Origin: Paenibacillus artemisiicola
Lineage (GTDB): Bacteria; Bacillota; Bacilli; Paenibacillales; Paenibacillaceae
NCBI RefSeq assembly: GCF_017652985.1
Contig: NZ_JAGGDJ010000049.1
Location: forward strand, 1-42,287
Reading direction: 5' to 3'
DNA: 42,287 nucleotides
The position numbers and the translations under genes are program-made. Under the pieces are notes generated by a model. That model was not told where the DNA came from, ran no database searches, and saw only the letters and a list, made by a program, of their open reading frames with translations. Position 1 is the first letter of the stretch; each line of letters begins with the position of its first letter. Shown one piece after another: positions 24,665 through 32,924 of this stretch.

Positions 24665-26981
24665 CTTCTTTCCCCCCGTAATCCGCGACGACCAAGATAT
24701 CCCGGTACCGGGACAAGGCGATCAGCTTCTTCACGACCGAGCCGTACCGGAAGGCGCTCCACCACGGCAGCTTCGACTGCCCGATGATCAGCTGCGTCGC
24801 CTCCGCTTCGTCCGCCTTCGCCGACAGCACGCCCGCGATCGCCTTGCGCGACTCCGCGCGGTGCACGACGAACGTGCCCCCGAGCTTGACGGTCAGCAGC
24901 TCCAGCGTCTCCAGCTGGCGCCGCTCCCGCTCGCCGAGCGAGGAGCCGACCTGCACGTAGTTGACGCACCACGGCGCCTTGAGCCGGTAAGCGGTCCGGA
25001 AGCCGCGGCGGACGAGCCGCTTGGCGTAGGGCGTGTTGTTGACGCAGACGAAGATCGCCTCGCGCCGGCGCCACGGGCCGCGCAGCGAGCTCTTCCGCTC
25101 CAGCGATTCGAGCCGCTCGTCGACGTCGTCGGCGATCTCGCGCAGGGCCAGCTCGCGCAGCGCGATGAGGTTGCCCGTCTTGAAGAAGTTCGAGAGCGCC
25201 TGGTCGACCTTGGCCATCGCGTAAATTTTGCCCTCGCGCATCCGGTTGCGGAGCGCTTCGGGCGCCACGTCTATCAATTGTACTTCATTCGCCAGCTGCA
25301 GAATACTGTCCGGCACCGTTTCGCGGACGCGGATGCCCGTGATCTGTTCCACCGCGTCGTTCAGGCTCTCCAGATGCTGCACGTTCACGGTCGTGATGAC
25401 CGAGATGCCGGCGTCCAGTATTTCCAAGACGTCCTCGTACCGCTTTTTGTTGCGGCTGCCCGGCACGTTCGTGTGCGCCAGCTCGTCGACGAGCACGACC
25501 TCCGGGCTCGCGGCGATGATCGCCTTGGTATCCATCTCCTCCAGCTCGACGCCCTGGTACAGGATCCGCTCTCGCGCGACCGACGGCAGCGTTCCGACCT
25601 GCTCGATCGTGTCCCGGCGGCCGTGCGTCTCCAAGAGGCCGATTCGCGCGTCGATGCCCTTGCGCAGCAGGTCGTTGCCTTCGCGCAGCATCGTATACGT
25701 CTTGCCGACGCCGGGCGCCGCCCCGATATAGACCTTGAACCGGCCGCGCTTGATCTCGCCGATCCGCTCCGTCACCTCTTGCTCGCTCAGCCGCCGGTAC
25801 GGCTGCGGCGGCGCGGCCGGAGCGATGTTCGCGGGCAGCACCCGCTCGCCCTCCCGCTCCGACCGGTCGGCCACGAGGAAGACGTCGAGGCCGGTGGCGC
25901 GCTTCAGGATTTGGTTGACGACCGAGCCCTGCAGCAGCTCCTGCCAGCGGGTATGCTTCGTGTGCCCCATGACGATGCGGGTCACGCCGTGCGCGGCGGC
26001 GTAATCGACGATCGTCTTCGGGATTTGCCGGCGCGAGCGGAACGGCAGCTCCTCGAACTCGCCGTCGACCTTCTCCGCCAGCTTGATGATGCTCCGCCGG
26101 AAGACGGCCGCCTCCTTGGACAGCGCGCGCTTCATGTTGCGGAACGTCACGACCAGCAGGTCCCCGTTCAGCCGCTTCGCGATCTGCTGCCCGCGGCGGA
26201 CGTAGATCGACCCGTTCCAATGATACTGGGCCGATACCAGGATCCGCTCTCCCGTGCCGGCCGGACCGTCCAGGCCCAGCTCCTCCCGGTGCTCCCGCAG
26301 CGAATCGCCGACGTCCTCGGCGACGAGCCGCAGCGCCAGCTCGCGCAGCACGCCCAAATTGCCCCGTTTGAACAGCGGCAGATCCGTGCTCCCGTTCAAG
26401 TGGCCCTCCGCCAGCCGGTTCAGGATCGTCTCCGGCGTGACGTCGATGAGCCGGACCTCGTCCGCCAGCTCCAGCGTGTCCGCGGGCACCGTATGCTTCA
26501 CCTCGATGCCCGTCAGTTTCTGAGCCAGCTCCGTATACCCTTCGAGCTCGTAGACGTTGACCGTCGTGATGACGCTGATGCCGTGGCCGAGCAGGAACTT
26601 GATGTCCTCGAGCCGCGTGCGGAACCGCGCGCCCTCCCGGTTGCGGTGCGCCAGGCCGTCCACGAGGACGACCTCGGGATTGCGCTCCAGCAGCGCGTCG
26701 AGGTTCAAATCCTTGCATTCCATCTGCTCGCGGTACCAGTGTATGCTCGGCACCCGTTCCAGCTCCCCGAGCTGCTCCACCGTCTCCTTCCGCTGCAGCG
26801 TCGACACGGCGCAGATGACGACGTCGACGCCCTGCTGCAGCAGCGTCTGGCCTTCCCGCAGCATATGGTACGTTTTGCCCGAGCCGCTGACGGGACCGAT
26901 GTAAATTTTCAGCGTGCCCCGGTGCAGCTTGGAGATCGACTGCAATATTTCCTCCGGCGTCTTGCGCCTGAAGCCTCCCAC
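24642..26981 (-). CDS. stand-alone KdpD sensory protein with duplicated KdpD-Usp module
   Basis: A 779-residue cytoplasmic protein made of two copies of the N-terminal part of KdpD, without membrane helices or kinase. Copy 1 (about 10-375): P-loop GPVSGSGKT (29-37), VVLVDGLAHRN (104-114), ITTVNVYELE, Usp domain about 246-375. Copy 2 (about 400-775): P-loop GAAPGVGKT (420-428), VVLVDELAHTN (495-505), ITTVNVQHLE, Usp domain about 642-775. Copy 2 keeps the canonical KdpD motifs, while copy 1 has lost the Glu of VDELAH and the standard P-loop spacing residues. KdpD Usp domains can bind c-di-AMP; copy 2 has FRTAY where the S. aureus motif has FTAxY. The gene overlaps the kinase gene by 23 bp. Truncated KdpD-like proteins are known; the tandem duplication is the odd feature. 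Confidence 0.93.
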   Translation of the reverse strand: MGGFRRKTPEEILQSISKLHRGTLKIYIGPVSGSGKTYHMLREGQTLLQQGVDVVICAVSTLQRKETVEQLGELERVPSIHWYREQMECKDLNLDALLERNPEVVLVDGLAHRNREGARFRTRLEDIKFLLGHGISVITTVNVYELEGYTELAQKLTGIEVKHTVPADTLELADEVRLIDVTPETILNRLAEGHLNGSTDLPLFKRGNLGVLRELALRLVAEDVGDSLREHREELGLDGPAGTGERILVSAQYHWNGSIYVRRGQQIAKRLNGDLLVVTFRNMKRALSKEAAVFRRSIIKLAEKVDGEFEELPFRSRRQIPKTIVDYAAAHGVTRIVMGHTKHTRWQELLQGSVVNQILKRATGLDVFLVADRSEREGERVLPANIAPAAPPQPYRRLSEQEVTERIGEIKRGRFKVYIGAAPGVGKTYTMLREGNDLLRKGIDARIGLLETHGRRDTIEQVGTLPSVARERILYQGVELEEMDTKAIIAASPEVVLVDELAHTNVPGSRNKKRYEDVLEILDAGISVITTVNVQHLESLNDAVEQITGIRVRETVPDSILQLANEVQLIDVAPEALRNRMREGKIYAMAKVDQALSNFFKTGNLIALRELALREIADDVDERLESLERKSSLRGPWRRREAIFVCVNNTPYAKRLVRRGFRTAYRLKAPWCVNYVQVGSSLGERERRQLETLELLTVKLGGTFVVHRAESRKAIAGVLSAKADEAEATQLIIGQSKLPWWSAFRYGSVVKKLIALSRYRDILVVADYGGKEGEERRSR

Positions 26982-27026
26982 GGCTGTCTCCTCCCTCCGT
27001 AACCGGTCGTCCTTAACGCAGACAAA

Positions 27027-27051
27027 GCCGCCCCCCGTTGCCGGGAGCGGC
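27027..27051 (-). terminator. weak terminator or attenuator between kdpC and the KdpD-like gene
   Basis: On the minus strand GCCGCTCCCG-GCAA-CGGGGGGCGGC is followed only by TTTGTCT. It could lower expression of the sensory genes relative to kdpFABC. Confidence 0.45.
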
Positions 27052-27059
27052 CGCGTCCG

Positions 27060-27626
27060 TTACAGCTTGATGCGTTGCAGCAGCGCTTCGTTAAGCGCGT
27101 TGACGTTCACGCGGGGCTCGCCGAAAATCCCCAGCTGCCGGCTCTTCGTCGTATCGTCGATCAGCTTGTTCAGCTCGTCGGCGCTCAGGCCGGTCGCCTT
27201 GCTGATGCGCGATACCTGCGCCTTCGCCGCCTCCGGCGACAGATCCGGGTCGAAGCCGGAGCCGGAGGAGGTGACCAGGTCGGCCGGCACGTCCGTCATG
27301 CCGGGGTTCTCGGCCTTCACGGCGTCGACGTTCTTGCCGATCTCCGCCACGTAATCCTCCGTCGCCACGGCGCGGTTGGAGCCGACCGTCGCGGTCGGAT
27401 CGAACTTCGCGACCGACACCCGCGGGTGGAACAACTTCGGCGATTCGAAGCCCTGCGCGATGATCTCCGAACCGGTGACGGTTCCGTCCGCCGCCTCCAT
27501 CAGACTGCCGTCCGCCTGTTTCGGAAACAGCACCTGGGCGAACCCGGTCGTCACGAGCGGATAAATCAAACCGCAAACCAGCATCATCACTATCGACACG
27601 CGCAAAGCGGTAACAATCGTTCTCAT
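27060..27626 (-). CDS. kdpC: potassium-transporting ATPase KdpC subunit
   Basis: The 188-residue accessory subunit of the KdpFABC high-affinity potassium pump. One N-terminal membrane helix (about 8-30, SIVMMLVCGLIYPLVTTGFAQ) precedes an extracellular domain with GSEIIAQGFESPKLFHPR, DLVTSSGSGFDPDLSPEAA and DDTTKSRQLGIFGEPRVNVNALN, all characteristic. KdpC stabilises the complex and affects ATP use by KdpB. It follows kdpB by 24 nt. Length is normal for the family. Confidence 0.98.
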   Translation of the reverse strand: MRTIVTALRVSIVMMLVCGLIYPLVTTGFAQVLFPKQADGSLMEAADGTVTGSEIIAQGFESPKLFHPRVSVAKFDPTATVGSNRAVATEDYVAEIGKNVDAVKAENPGMTDVPADLVTSSGSGFDPDLSPEAAKAQVSRISKATGLSADELNKLIDDTTKSRQLGIFGEPRVNVNALNEALLQRIKL

Positions 27627-27650
27627 GTGAAGACTCCTCTTCTACCAAGT

Positions 27651-29690
27651 TTAGGCCAAATGCAAGCCGTGCAGGATCAAGTCGATGATCTTGATTCCGA
27701 TGAACGGCACGATCACGCCGCCGATGCCGTACAGCAGCACGTTGCGCGTCAGCAGCCGGTCGGCGCTCATGGCGCGGTACTTGACGCCCTTCATCGCGAT
27801 CGGAATGAGCAGCGGAATGATGATCGCGTTGAAGATCAGCGCGGACAGGATCGCGGATTTCGGCGACGCCAGATCCATGATGTTGAGCGATTGCAGCTGC
27901 GGCATCGCGATGATGAACATCGCCGGAATAATGGCGAAGTACTTGGCGATGTCGTTGGAGATCGAGAACGTCGTCAGCGCGCCGCGGGTAATGAGCAGCT
28001 GCTTGCCGATGGACACGACGGACAGCAGCTTCGTCGGGTCGGAATCGAGATCGATCATGTTGGCCGCTTCCTTCGCGGCCATCGTGCCGGAGTTCATCGC
28101 CAGGCCGACGTCGGCCTGCGCCAGCGCCGGGGCGTCGTTCGTGCCGTCGCCCGTCATCGCGACGAGCTTGCCTTCCTGCTGCTCCCGCTTGATGACGGCG
28201 ATCTTGTCCTCCGGCTTCGCTTCCGCGATGAAGTCGTCGACGCCGGCTTCCAGCGCGATCGTCGCGGCCGTCAGCGGATTATCGCCCGTGGCCATGATCG
28301 TCTTGATGCCCATGGCGCGCAGCTCCGCGAACCGTTCCTTCAGGCCCGGCTTGACGGTGTCCTTCAAGTAGATGACGCCGTAAATCCGGTCGCCGATCGC
28401 GACCGCGAGCGGCGTGCCGCCCGCCTTGGCGATGCGGTTCGAAATCTCTTCCAGGTCGCCGGGAAGCGTGCCGCCCTGCGCCGCGACGTACCGCTTGATC
28501 GCGTCCACGGCGCCCTTGCGGATCTTCGTGCCGTCCGGCAGGTCGAGGCCCGACATCCGGGTCTCGGCGGTGAATTCGATCGGCTCGGCGCGGCCGTATT
28601 CGCTCTCGGCGAACGACTCGCCGAGCTTCGTCGCCAGCTCGACGATGGACCGGCCTTCCGGCGTTTCGTCCTTGACGGACGCCTTCAGCGAGGCCAGCGT
28701 CATCTCCTTGGCGGTCGTGCCTTTCACGGGCAGGAATTCGGACGCCATCCGGTTGCCGTACGTGATCGTGCCGGTTTTGTCCAGGATGAGCGTGTCGATG
28801 TCGCCGGCCGCTTCGACGGCCTTGCCGGACATCGCGAGCACGTTGAACTGCGTGACGCGGTCCATGCCGGCGATGCCGATCGCGGACAGCAGCCCGCCGA
28901 TCGTCGTCGGGATCAAGCAGACGAGCAGCGCGATCAGCGTCGCGATGTCGAGCTGGACGTTCAGGTAATTCGCCATCGGCACCATCGTGAGGATGACGAT
29001 CAGGAAGATCATCGTCAGGACGGCGAGCAGCGTCGTCAGCGCGATTTCGTTCGGCGTCTTCTGGCGCTTCGCGCCTTCGACGAGCGAGATCATCCGGTCG
29101 AGGAACGATTCGCCCGGGTCCGTCATGACCTTCACGATAATGAAGTCGGACGCGACCCGCGTGCCGCCGGTGACGGACGAGAAGTCGCCGCCGGCTTCCT
29201 TGATGACCGGCGCGGATTCGCCCGTGATCGCCGATTCGTCGACGGACGCGAGCCCTTCGATGATCTCGCCGTCCGTCGGAATGATCTCCCCGGCGTCGAC
29301 GCGGACGATGTCGCCCTTGCGCAGCTGCGTCGAGGAGACCTGCTTCAGCGAGCCGTCCTTCTGAAGCAGCTTCGCCGTCGTGTCGGACTTGGTCTTGCGC
29401 AGCGTATCCGCCTGCGCCTTGCCGCGGCCCTCCGCCAGCGCTTCGGCGAAGTTGGCGAACAGCACGGTGAACAACAGGATGAAGAACACCGCGAGATTAT
29501 AGCCCCGGCCCGCGCCGGACGATCCGAACAGATCCGGCTGGATGGACAGCAGCAGCGTGATGAGCGTGCCGACTTCCACGATGAACATGACCGGGTTCTT
29601 GATCATGACGGCGGGGTTCAGCTTCTTGAACGCGTCCCCGACCGCGGGAAGGACGAGGTCCTTCGATAACGTTTTTTTGCTTGCAGCCAT
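27651..29690 (-). CDS. kdpB: potassium-transporting ATPase KdpB subunit
   Basis: The 679-residue P-type ATPase catalytic subunit. Visible motifs: TGES (156-159) in the actuator domain, where KdpB can be inhibited by serine phosphorylation in E. coli, the phosphorylation motif DKTGT (304-308), and MTGDGTNDAPAL in the hinge. Membrane segments surround MVPMANYLNVQ and LIALLVCLIPTTIGGLLSAIG. ATP hydrolysis here drives potassium uptake through KdpA. A clear RBS is seen upstream (AGGGAGG at about 29698). The gene is complete and follows kdpA by 59 nt. Confidence 0.98.
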   Translation of the reverse strand: MAASKKTLSKDLVLPAVGDAFKKLNPAVMIKNPVMFIVEVGTLITLLLSIQPDLFGSSGAGRGYNLAVFFILLFTVLFANFAEALAEGRGKAQADTLRKTKSDTTAKLLQKDGSLKQVSSTQLRKGDIVRVDAGEIIPTDGEIIEGLASVDESAITGESAPVIKEAGGDFSSVTGGTRVASDFIIVKVMTDPGESFLDRMISLVEGAKRQKTPNEIALTTLLAVLTMIFLIVILTMVPMANYLNVQLDIATLIALLVCLIPTTIGGLLSAIGIAGMDRVTQFNVLAMSGKAVEAAGDIDTLILDKTGTITYGNRMASEFLPVKGTTAKEMTLASLKASVKDETPEGRSIVELATKLGESFAESEYGRAEPIEFTAETRMSGLDLPDGTKIRKGAVDAIKRYVAAQGGTLPGDLEEISNRIAKAGGTPLAVAIGDRIYGVIYLKDTVKPGLKERFAELRAMGIKTIMATGDNPLTAATIALEAGVDDFIAEAKPEDKIAVIKREQQEGKLVAMTGDGTNDAPALAQADVGLAMNSGTMAAKEAANMIDLDSDPTKLLSVVSIGKQLLITRGALTTFSISNDIAKYFAIIPAMFIIAMPQLQSLNIMDLASPKSAILSALIFNAIIIPLLIPIAMKGVKYRAMSADRLLTRNVLLYGIGGVIVPFIGIKIIDLILHGLHLA

Positions 29691-29749
29691 ATAGATCCTC
29701 CCTTAAATGCATAACGGAAAGCGAGTGCGATACGGTAACGCCCGGGGCG

Positions 29750-31429
29750 TTACTTCGGCATGGCCAGATGCTCGGCGATCGGTCCGAGGGCGACCGACGG
29801 GAAGAACGTGAGCGCGCCGATGACGAGAATGATCACGACGAGAATGCCCGAGAACAGCGCCGTGTTGGTGCGCAGCGTGCCGGTCGTGACCGGAATGACG
29901 CGCTTGACGGCCAGCGAGCCGGCGATCGCGAGCATCGCGATGATCGAGACGTACCGGCCGAGCAGCATGACCACGCCGATGCCGATATTGTAGAAGTCCG
30001 TATTGGAGGTCAGGCCGCCAAATGCGGAGCCGTTGTTGGCCGCGCCCGAAGCGAACGCGTAGAGCACTTCCGTCAAGCCGTGCATGCCGCCGTTCGCGAT
30101 CGACGACTGCGCGTTCGGGCTGAGGAACGCGATCGCCGTCGGCACGAGAATGACGAGCGGATGGATCAGCAGCGCGATGCACGCCAGCTTCACTTCTTTG
30201 CCTTCGATCTTCTTGCCGAGGAACTCCGGCGTCCGGCCGACCATCAGGCCGCATATGAAGACCGACAGAATCAAGTACAATAACCCGTTGAGCAGCCCGA
30301 CGCCCTTGCCGCCGAACACGTTGTTCAGCATCATTTCCGCCAGCGCCGTGAAGCCGCCGAGCGGGGTCAAGGATTCGTGCATGTTGTTGACGCTGCCCGT
30401 CGTGGCCGCCGTCGTGACGGTCGTGAAGAGCGCCGATTCGGAGATGCCGAAGCGGACTTCCTTGCCTTCCATGTTGCCATGAACGCCCATGGCGTCCAGC
30501 GCGCCGACGCCTTTATATTCCGAAACGAATACCGTAACCAGCATGACGAGAAAAATAAAGCTCATCGCGCCGAACACGGCCCAGCCCTGCTTCTTGTTGC
30601 GGATCATCAGGCCGAACGCGTAGACGAGCGCCGTCGGCAGCAGCATCATGCACAGAATATGGACGAGATTCGCGAGCGCCGTCGGGTTCTCGAACGGATG
30701 CGCCGCGTTCGTGCCCATCCAGCCGCCGCCGTTGGTCCCCAAGTGCTTGATCGATTCCAGCGAGGCGATAAGCCCGCGCACGATCGTCTGATCGCCGCCT
30801 TCGAGCGTGGTGGCGTGCACGGCGCCCATCAGCGTCTGAGGCACGCCCTGGAACACCAGGAACAGCGCGACGATGAAGCTGATCGGCAGGAATACCCGCG
30901 TGATCGTACGGGTCATGTCGACGTAGAAGTTGCCGAGGTTGTCCTGGCGGCCGATCAAGCCGCGGATGAACGCGACCGCGATGGCGAAGCCGGTGGCCGC
31001 CGACGTGAACATCGGGAACGTGATCGCGATCAGCTGCGATAAGTAGGACAATCCGTTCTCGCCGCTGTAGGACTGCCAGTTCGTGTTCGTGATGAACGAC
31101 GCGGCCGTATTGAACGCCTGCCCCGCGGGCATGTTGCCGATGCCGTCGGGATTGAGCGGCAGGTAGCTCTGCAGCCGCAGAATCAGATAGATCAGCAGCA
31201 GCATGACGAAGTTGGAGAGGAGCACGGCGCCCACGTACGCGCGCCAGCCCATCGACTCGCCTTCCCGCACGCCCATGATCCGGTAGAGCAGCCGCTCGAC
31301 AGGCCCGAACGCGCGATCGAGTCCGGTTTTTTCCTGCGAGAAGACTTTGACAAGATAAGCGCCGACCGGCTTCACCAAGAGCATGATAATGACCAGCGTG
31401 ACGGCGACTTGAACGAATCCCATAGCCAT
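29750..31429 (-). CDS. kdpA: potassium-transporting ATPase KdpA subunit
   Basis: The 559-residue channel-like subunit, related to the SKT potassium transporters, with about ten membrane helices. Recognisable segments are NTAASFITNTNWQSYSGE in the first selectivity-filter region, GTNGGGWMGTNAAHPFENP, SALFTTVTTAATTGSVNNMH, and GAANNGSAFGGLTSN near the end. It receives potassium from outside and passes it toward KdpB. GGAGG lies shortly upstream of the ATG, and kdpF precedes it by 42 nt. Length is normal. Confidence 0.98.
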   Translation of the reverse strand: MAMGFVQVAVTLVIIMLLVKPVGAYLVKVFSQEKTGLDRAFGPVERLLYRIMGVREGESMGWRAYVGAVLLSNFVMLLLIYLILRLQSYLPLNPDGIGNMPAGQAFNTAASFITNTNWQSYSGENGLSYLSQLIAITFPMFTSAATGFAIAVAFIRGLIGRQDNLGNFYVDMTRTITRVFLPISFIVALFLVFQGVPQTLMGAVHATTLEGGDQTIVRGLIASLESIKHLGTNGGGWMGTNAAHPFENPTALANLVHILCMMLLPTALVYAFGLMIRNKKQGWAVFGAMSFIFLVMLVTVFVSEYKGVGALDAMGVHGNMEGKEVRFGISESALFTTVTTAATTGSVNNMHESLTPLGGFTALAEMMLNNVFGGKGVGLLNGLLYLILSVFICGLMVGRTPEFLGKKIEGKEVKLACIALLIHPLVILVPTAIAFLSPNAQSSIANGGMHGLTEVLYAFASGAANNGSAFGGLTSNTDFYNIGIGVVMLLGRYVSIIAMLAIAGSLAVKRVIPVTTGTLRTNTALFSGILVVIILVIGALTFFPSVALGPIAEHLAMPK

Positions 31430-31471
31430 AGCGATATTTCCTCCTCAATTAATGAAACGGCGATCCAAGGT

Positions 31472-31549
31472 TTAAAACTTCTCCGGCTTCACCAAGACGA
31501 AACCGAGATATACGATCAGGGCAATGGCGATAATCCCCATTACGACCAT
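31472..31549 (-). CDS. kdpF: KdpF small membrane subunit
   Basis: A 25-residue ORF beginning MVVMGIIAIALIVYLGFVLV and ending KPEKF. The single helix followed by KPE(K/R)F is the hallmark of KdpF, which binds at the KdpA/KdpB interface. AAGGAGGG lies 6 nt before the ATG at 31549. It is the first structural gene of kdpFABC and is too short for most gene callers. Confidence 0.93.
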   Translation of the reverse strand: MVVMGIIAIALIVYLGFVLVKPEKF

Positions 31550-31633
31550 GGTTGACCCTCCTTCGCGTAGTGTGGGCCGCGTTCCGCGTCCGGCCGTTCC
31601 GCCGGTCCGCTCAAGCGCCCGGGCGCCGCCGGC

Positions 31634-31720
31634 TCAGGCGCGTCCGCAAAATGCCCGGAAGCCCCAAAAGAGTCCGAAGACGACCGCAGCCAGGAGCACC
31701 ATCGTAAAATCGTTAACCAT
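31634..31720 (-). CDS. 28-aa single-helix membrane peptide upstream of kdpF
   Basis: An ORF beginning MVNDFTMVLLAAVVFGLFWG, continuing FRAFCGRA. It has one hydrophobic helix (about 5-20) and a short tail with a Cys. GGAGGAGGG lies 7 nt before the ATG at 31720, a strong RBS, and the peptide lies 84 nt upstream of kdpF on the same strand. From memory, short one-helix ORFs of similar pattern occur beside kdp genes in other bacteria; this was not checked. It is not KdpF, which lies next to it. It may be an extra Kdp subunit or regulator. Confidence 0.7.
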   Translation of the reverse strand: MVNDFTMVLLAAVVFGLFWGFRAFCGRA

Positions 31721-31788
31721 CCGTACACCCTCCTCCGCTACCTTTCCCTTGCCTACTGATACTTTCTTCCAAAGTAAACCTTTTTATG

Positions 31789-32238
31789 CTACTCCAGCAG
31801 AGAGCCGAGGCCGCCCGTCTGGACATGCACGATATGGTCGGCGCCGAGCCCCTTGTAGATCAGCCGCCCGTGCGTGCGCCCCGTGACGACGTACACCGGC
31901 TGGTCGGTCCACTTGCGGATCATGCGCAAATACCTGCAGCACAGCGACAAGCTGCTTTCGAACAGAAACGCCTTCCCGACGGGGCGGTCCGGCCGCTCCC
32001 ACGTGTCCGGATCGATCGTGTTCACCAGCAAAATCGACTGGACGCCGAGCTTGGCGAGCTGCTGCCGTTCGGCGACGCTGTTCGTGACGGCCGTAAACGG
32101 CAGTCCCTTGACGAGCAGCTGCTTCATGAACTGCTCGCCGGCCTTGGTCATGGCCGACACGACGATCGCTTGCGCCGTCTGCTGCGCGGACGTTTGCGGC
32201 GCGGCCGTTCGCTGCGCGGTTGCTTCCCTTTCGTTCAC
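31789..32238 (-). CDS. Rossmann-like protein of unknown function in the Kdp locus
   Basis: A 149-residue soluble protein I cannot assign. After a Gln/Thr/Ala-rich N-terminus (1-22) it alternates strands and helices: QAIVVSAMTKAGEQFMKQLL, then LPFTAVTNSVAERQQLAKLG, then VQSILLVNTID, and QPVYVVTGRTHGRLIYKGLG near the end. This spacing resembles a small Rossmann or TrkA-N-like nucleotide domain, but the glycine motif is not canonical. Start is GTG at 32238 with AAGGGAG upstream. It lies between the riboswitch-proximal gene and the Kdp genes with no terminator on either side, which suggests a role in potassium or c-di-AMP physiology. Confidence 0.8.
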   Translation of the reverse strand: MNEREATAQRTAAPQTSAQQTAQAIVVSAMTKAGEQFMKQLLVKGLPFTAVTNSVAERQQLAKLGVQSILLVNTIDPDTWERPDRPVGKAFLFESSLSLCCRYLRMIRKWTDQPVYVVTGRTHGRLIYKGLGADHIVHVQTGGLGSLLE

Positions 32239-32276
32239 GTCTTCATCCCTGCTCCCTTCTTTCGCACATCGTCATC

Positions 32277-32357
32277 TTAACGCCGTTTCCCATAAATTCG
32301 GGGTAAAGAGTGCGGGGCCGCGCGTAAAAAAAGCATAAAAATGACGGCTGCCGCCAC
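32277..32357 (-). CDS. possible 26-aa coupled small ORF
   Basis: GTG at 32357 opens a frame starting MAAAVIFMLFLRAAPHSLPR and ending IYGKRR. AGGAGG (32363-32368) overlaps the stop codon of the preceding gene and lies 5 nt before the GTG, which would give translational coupling. The short hydrophobic N-terminus and basic tail could make a membrane peptide. The alternative is that the RBS-like string is chance and the T-rich stretch is untranslated. Confidence 0.3.
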   Translation of the reverse strand: MAAAVIFMLFLRAAPHSLPRIYGKRR

Positions 32358-32366
32358 TACCGCCTC

Positions 32367-32813
32367 CTAAAAAATGACATACGCCTGCGCATGCTCGAAG
32401 CAGTACGCGTGATCGTGCAGGCTGACGAACAGCGGCTCGTCCGGCGCGGCGGTACGGCCCGCGGCCAGCTCGCGCAGCGCGTTCTCCGCCGCGAGCGACC
32501 GGACGTCGCCCCAGACGTCGTGCTTCAGGCTTGCCTCCAGCAAGCCTTCGCCGACGGTATGGTGCTTGAACCCTTGGAACGCGCACGCCCAGCGGATGAA
32601 ATCCCCCTTGAGCGCGCACTCGCGAAAGACGCCGATCCCGAGCTCGCCCGTCGCCGAGCCGAGCATGAGGATCCCGCAGCAATCCTTGACCGTGGAATCC
32701 GGCAGCAGCAGCCGCGCCGACTCCCGGTCGAACCGGAAGCATTCGATCCGTTCGATCGTTACCTTGTCCATTCGTTCCCGCCTGTGCGTGGCTTCCGTTT
32801 GCACCGCTTGCAT
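32367..32813 (-). CDS. unknown protein directly controlled by the c-di-AMP riboswitch
   Basis: A 148-residue soluble protein I do not recognise. It has KVTIERIECFRFDRESARLL, KDCCGILMLGSATGELGIG with a Cys-Cys pair, a central WACAFQGFKHHTVGEGLL, DVWGDVRSLAAENALRELAAG, and ends HDHAYCFEHAQAYVIF, rich in His and Cys. The open frame runs 30 codons further upstream into the riboswitch terminator, but TAGGAGTG lies 8 nt before the ATG at 32813, so that is the start. It is the first gene after the riboswitch terminator, 25 nt past the T-run, so its expression should fall as c-di-AMP rises. The cluster suggests a potassium-related role. Confidence 0.85.
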   Translation of the reverse strand: MQAVQTEATHRRERMDKVTIERIECFRFDRESARLLLPDSTVKDCCGILMLGSATGELGIGVFRECALKGDFIRWACAFQGFKHHTVGEGLLEASLKHDVWGDVRSLAAENALRELAAGRTAAPDEPLFVSLHDHAYCFEHAQAYVIF

Positions 32814-32837
32814 GTTCGTCACTCCTATAAATTGGTA

Positions 32838-32880
32838 TAAAAAAGAAGCCGGGAGAAGAGATGTCTCTGCTCCCGGCTTC
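32838..32880 (-). terminator. riboswitch terminator
   Basis: On the minus strand GAAGCCGGGAG (32870-32880) pairs with CTCCCGGCTTC (32845-32855), and the loop itself extends the stem (AGAGA-CA-TCTCT with one mismatch). TTTTTT follows (32839-32844). It lies between the c-di-AMP aptamer and the first gene and is the expected expression platform. Confidence 0.93.
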
Positions 32881-32924
32881 ATGGGCAGCGCAAAGAAAAG
32901 CAACGCTTTGCGCGCGTTCGGCCT

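Noticed and set aside
24861..29669. Plus-strand ORFs of 713 and 864 codons opposite the kdp genes
   Set aside because: Antisense shadows of kdpB, kdpC and the KdpD-like gene; Arg/Gln/Asp-rich without domain features.
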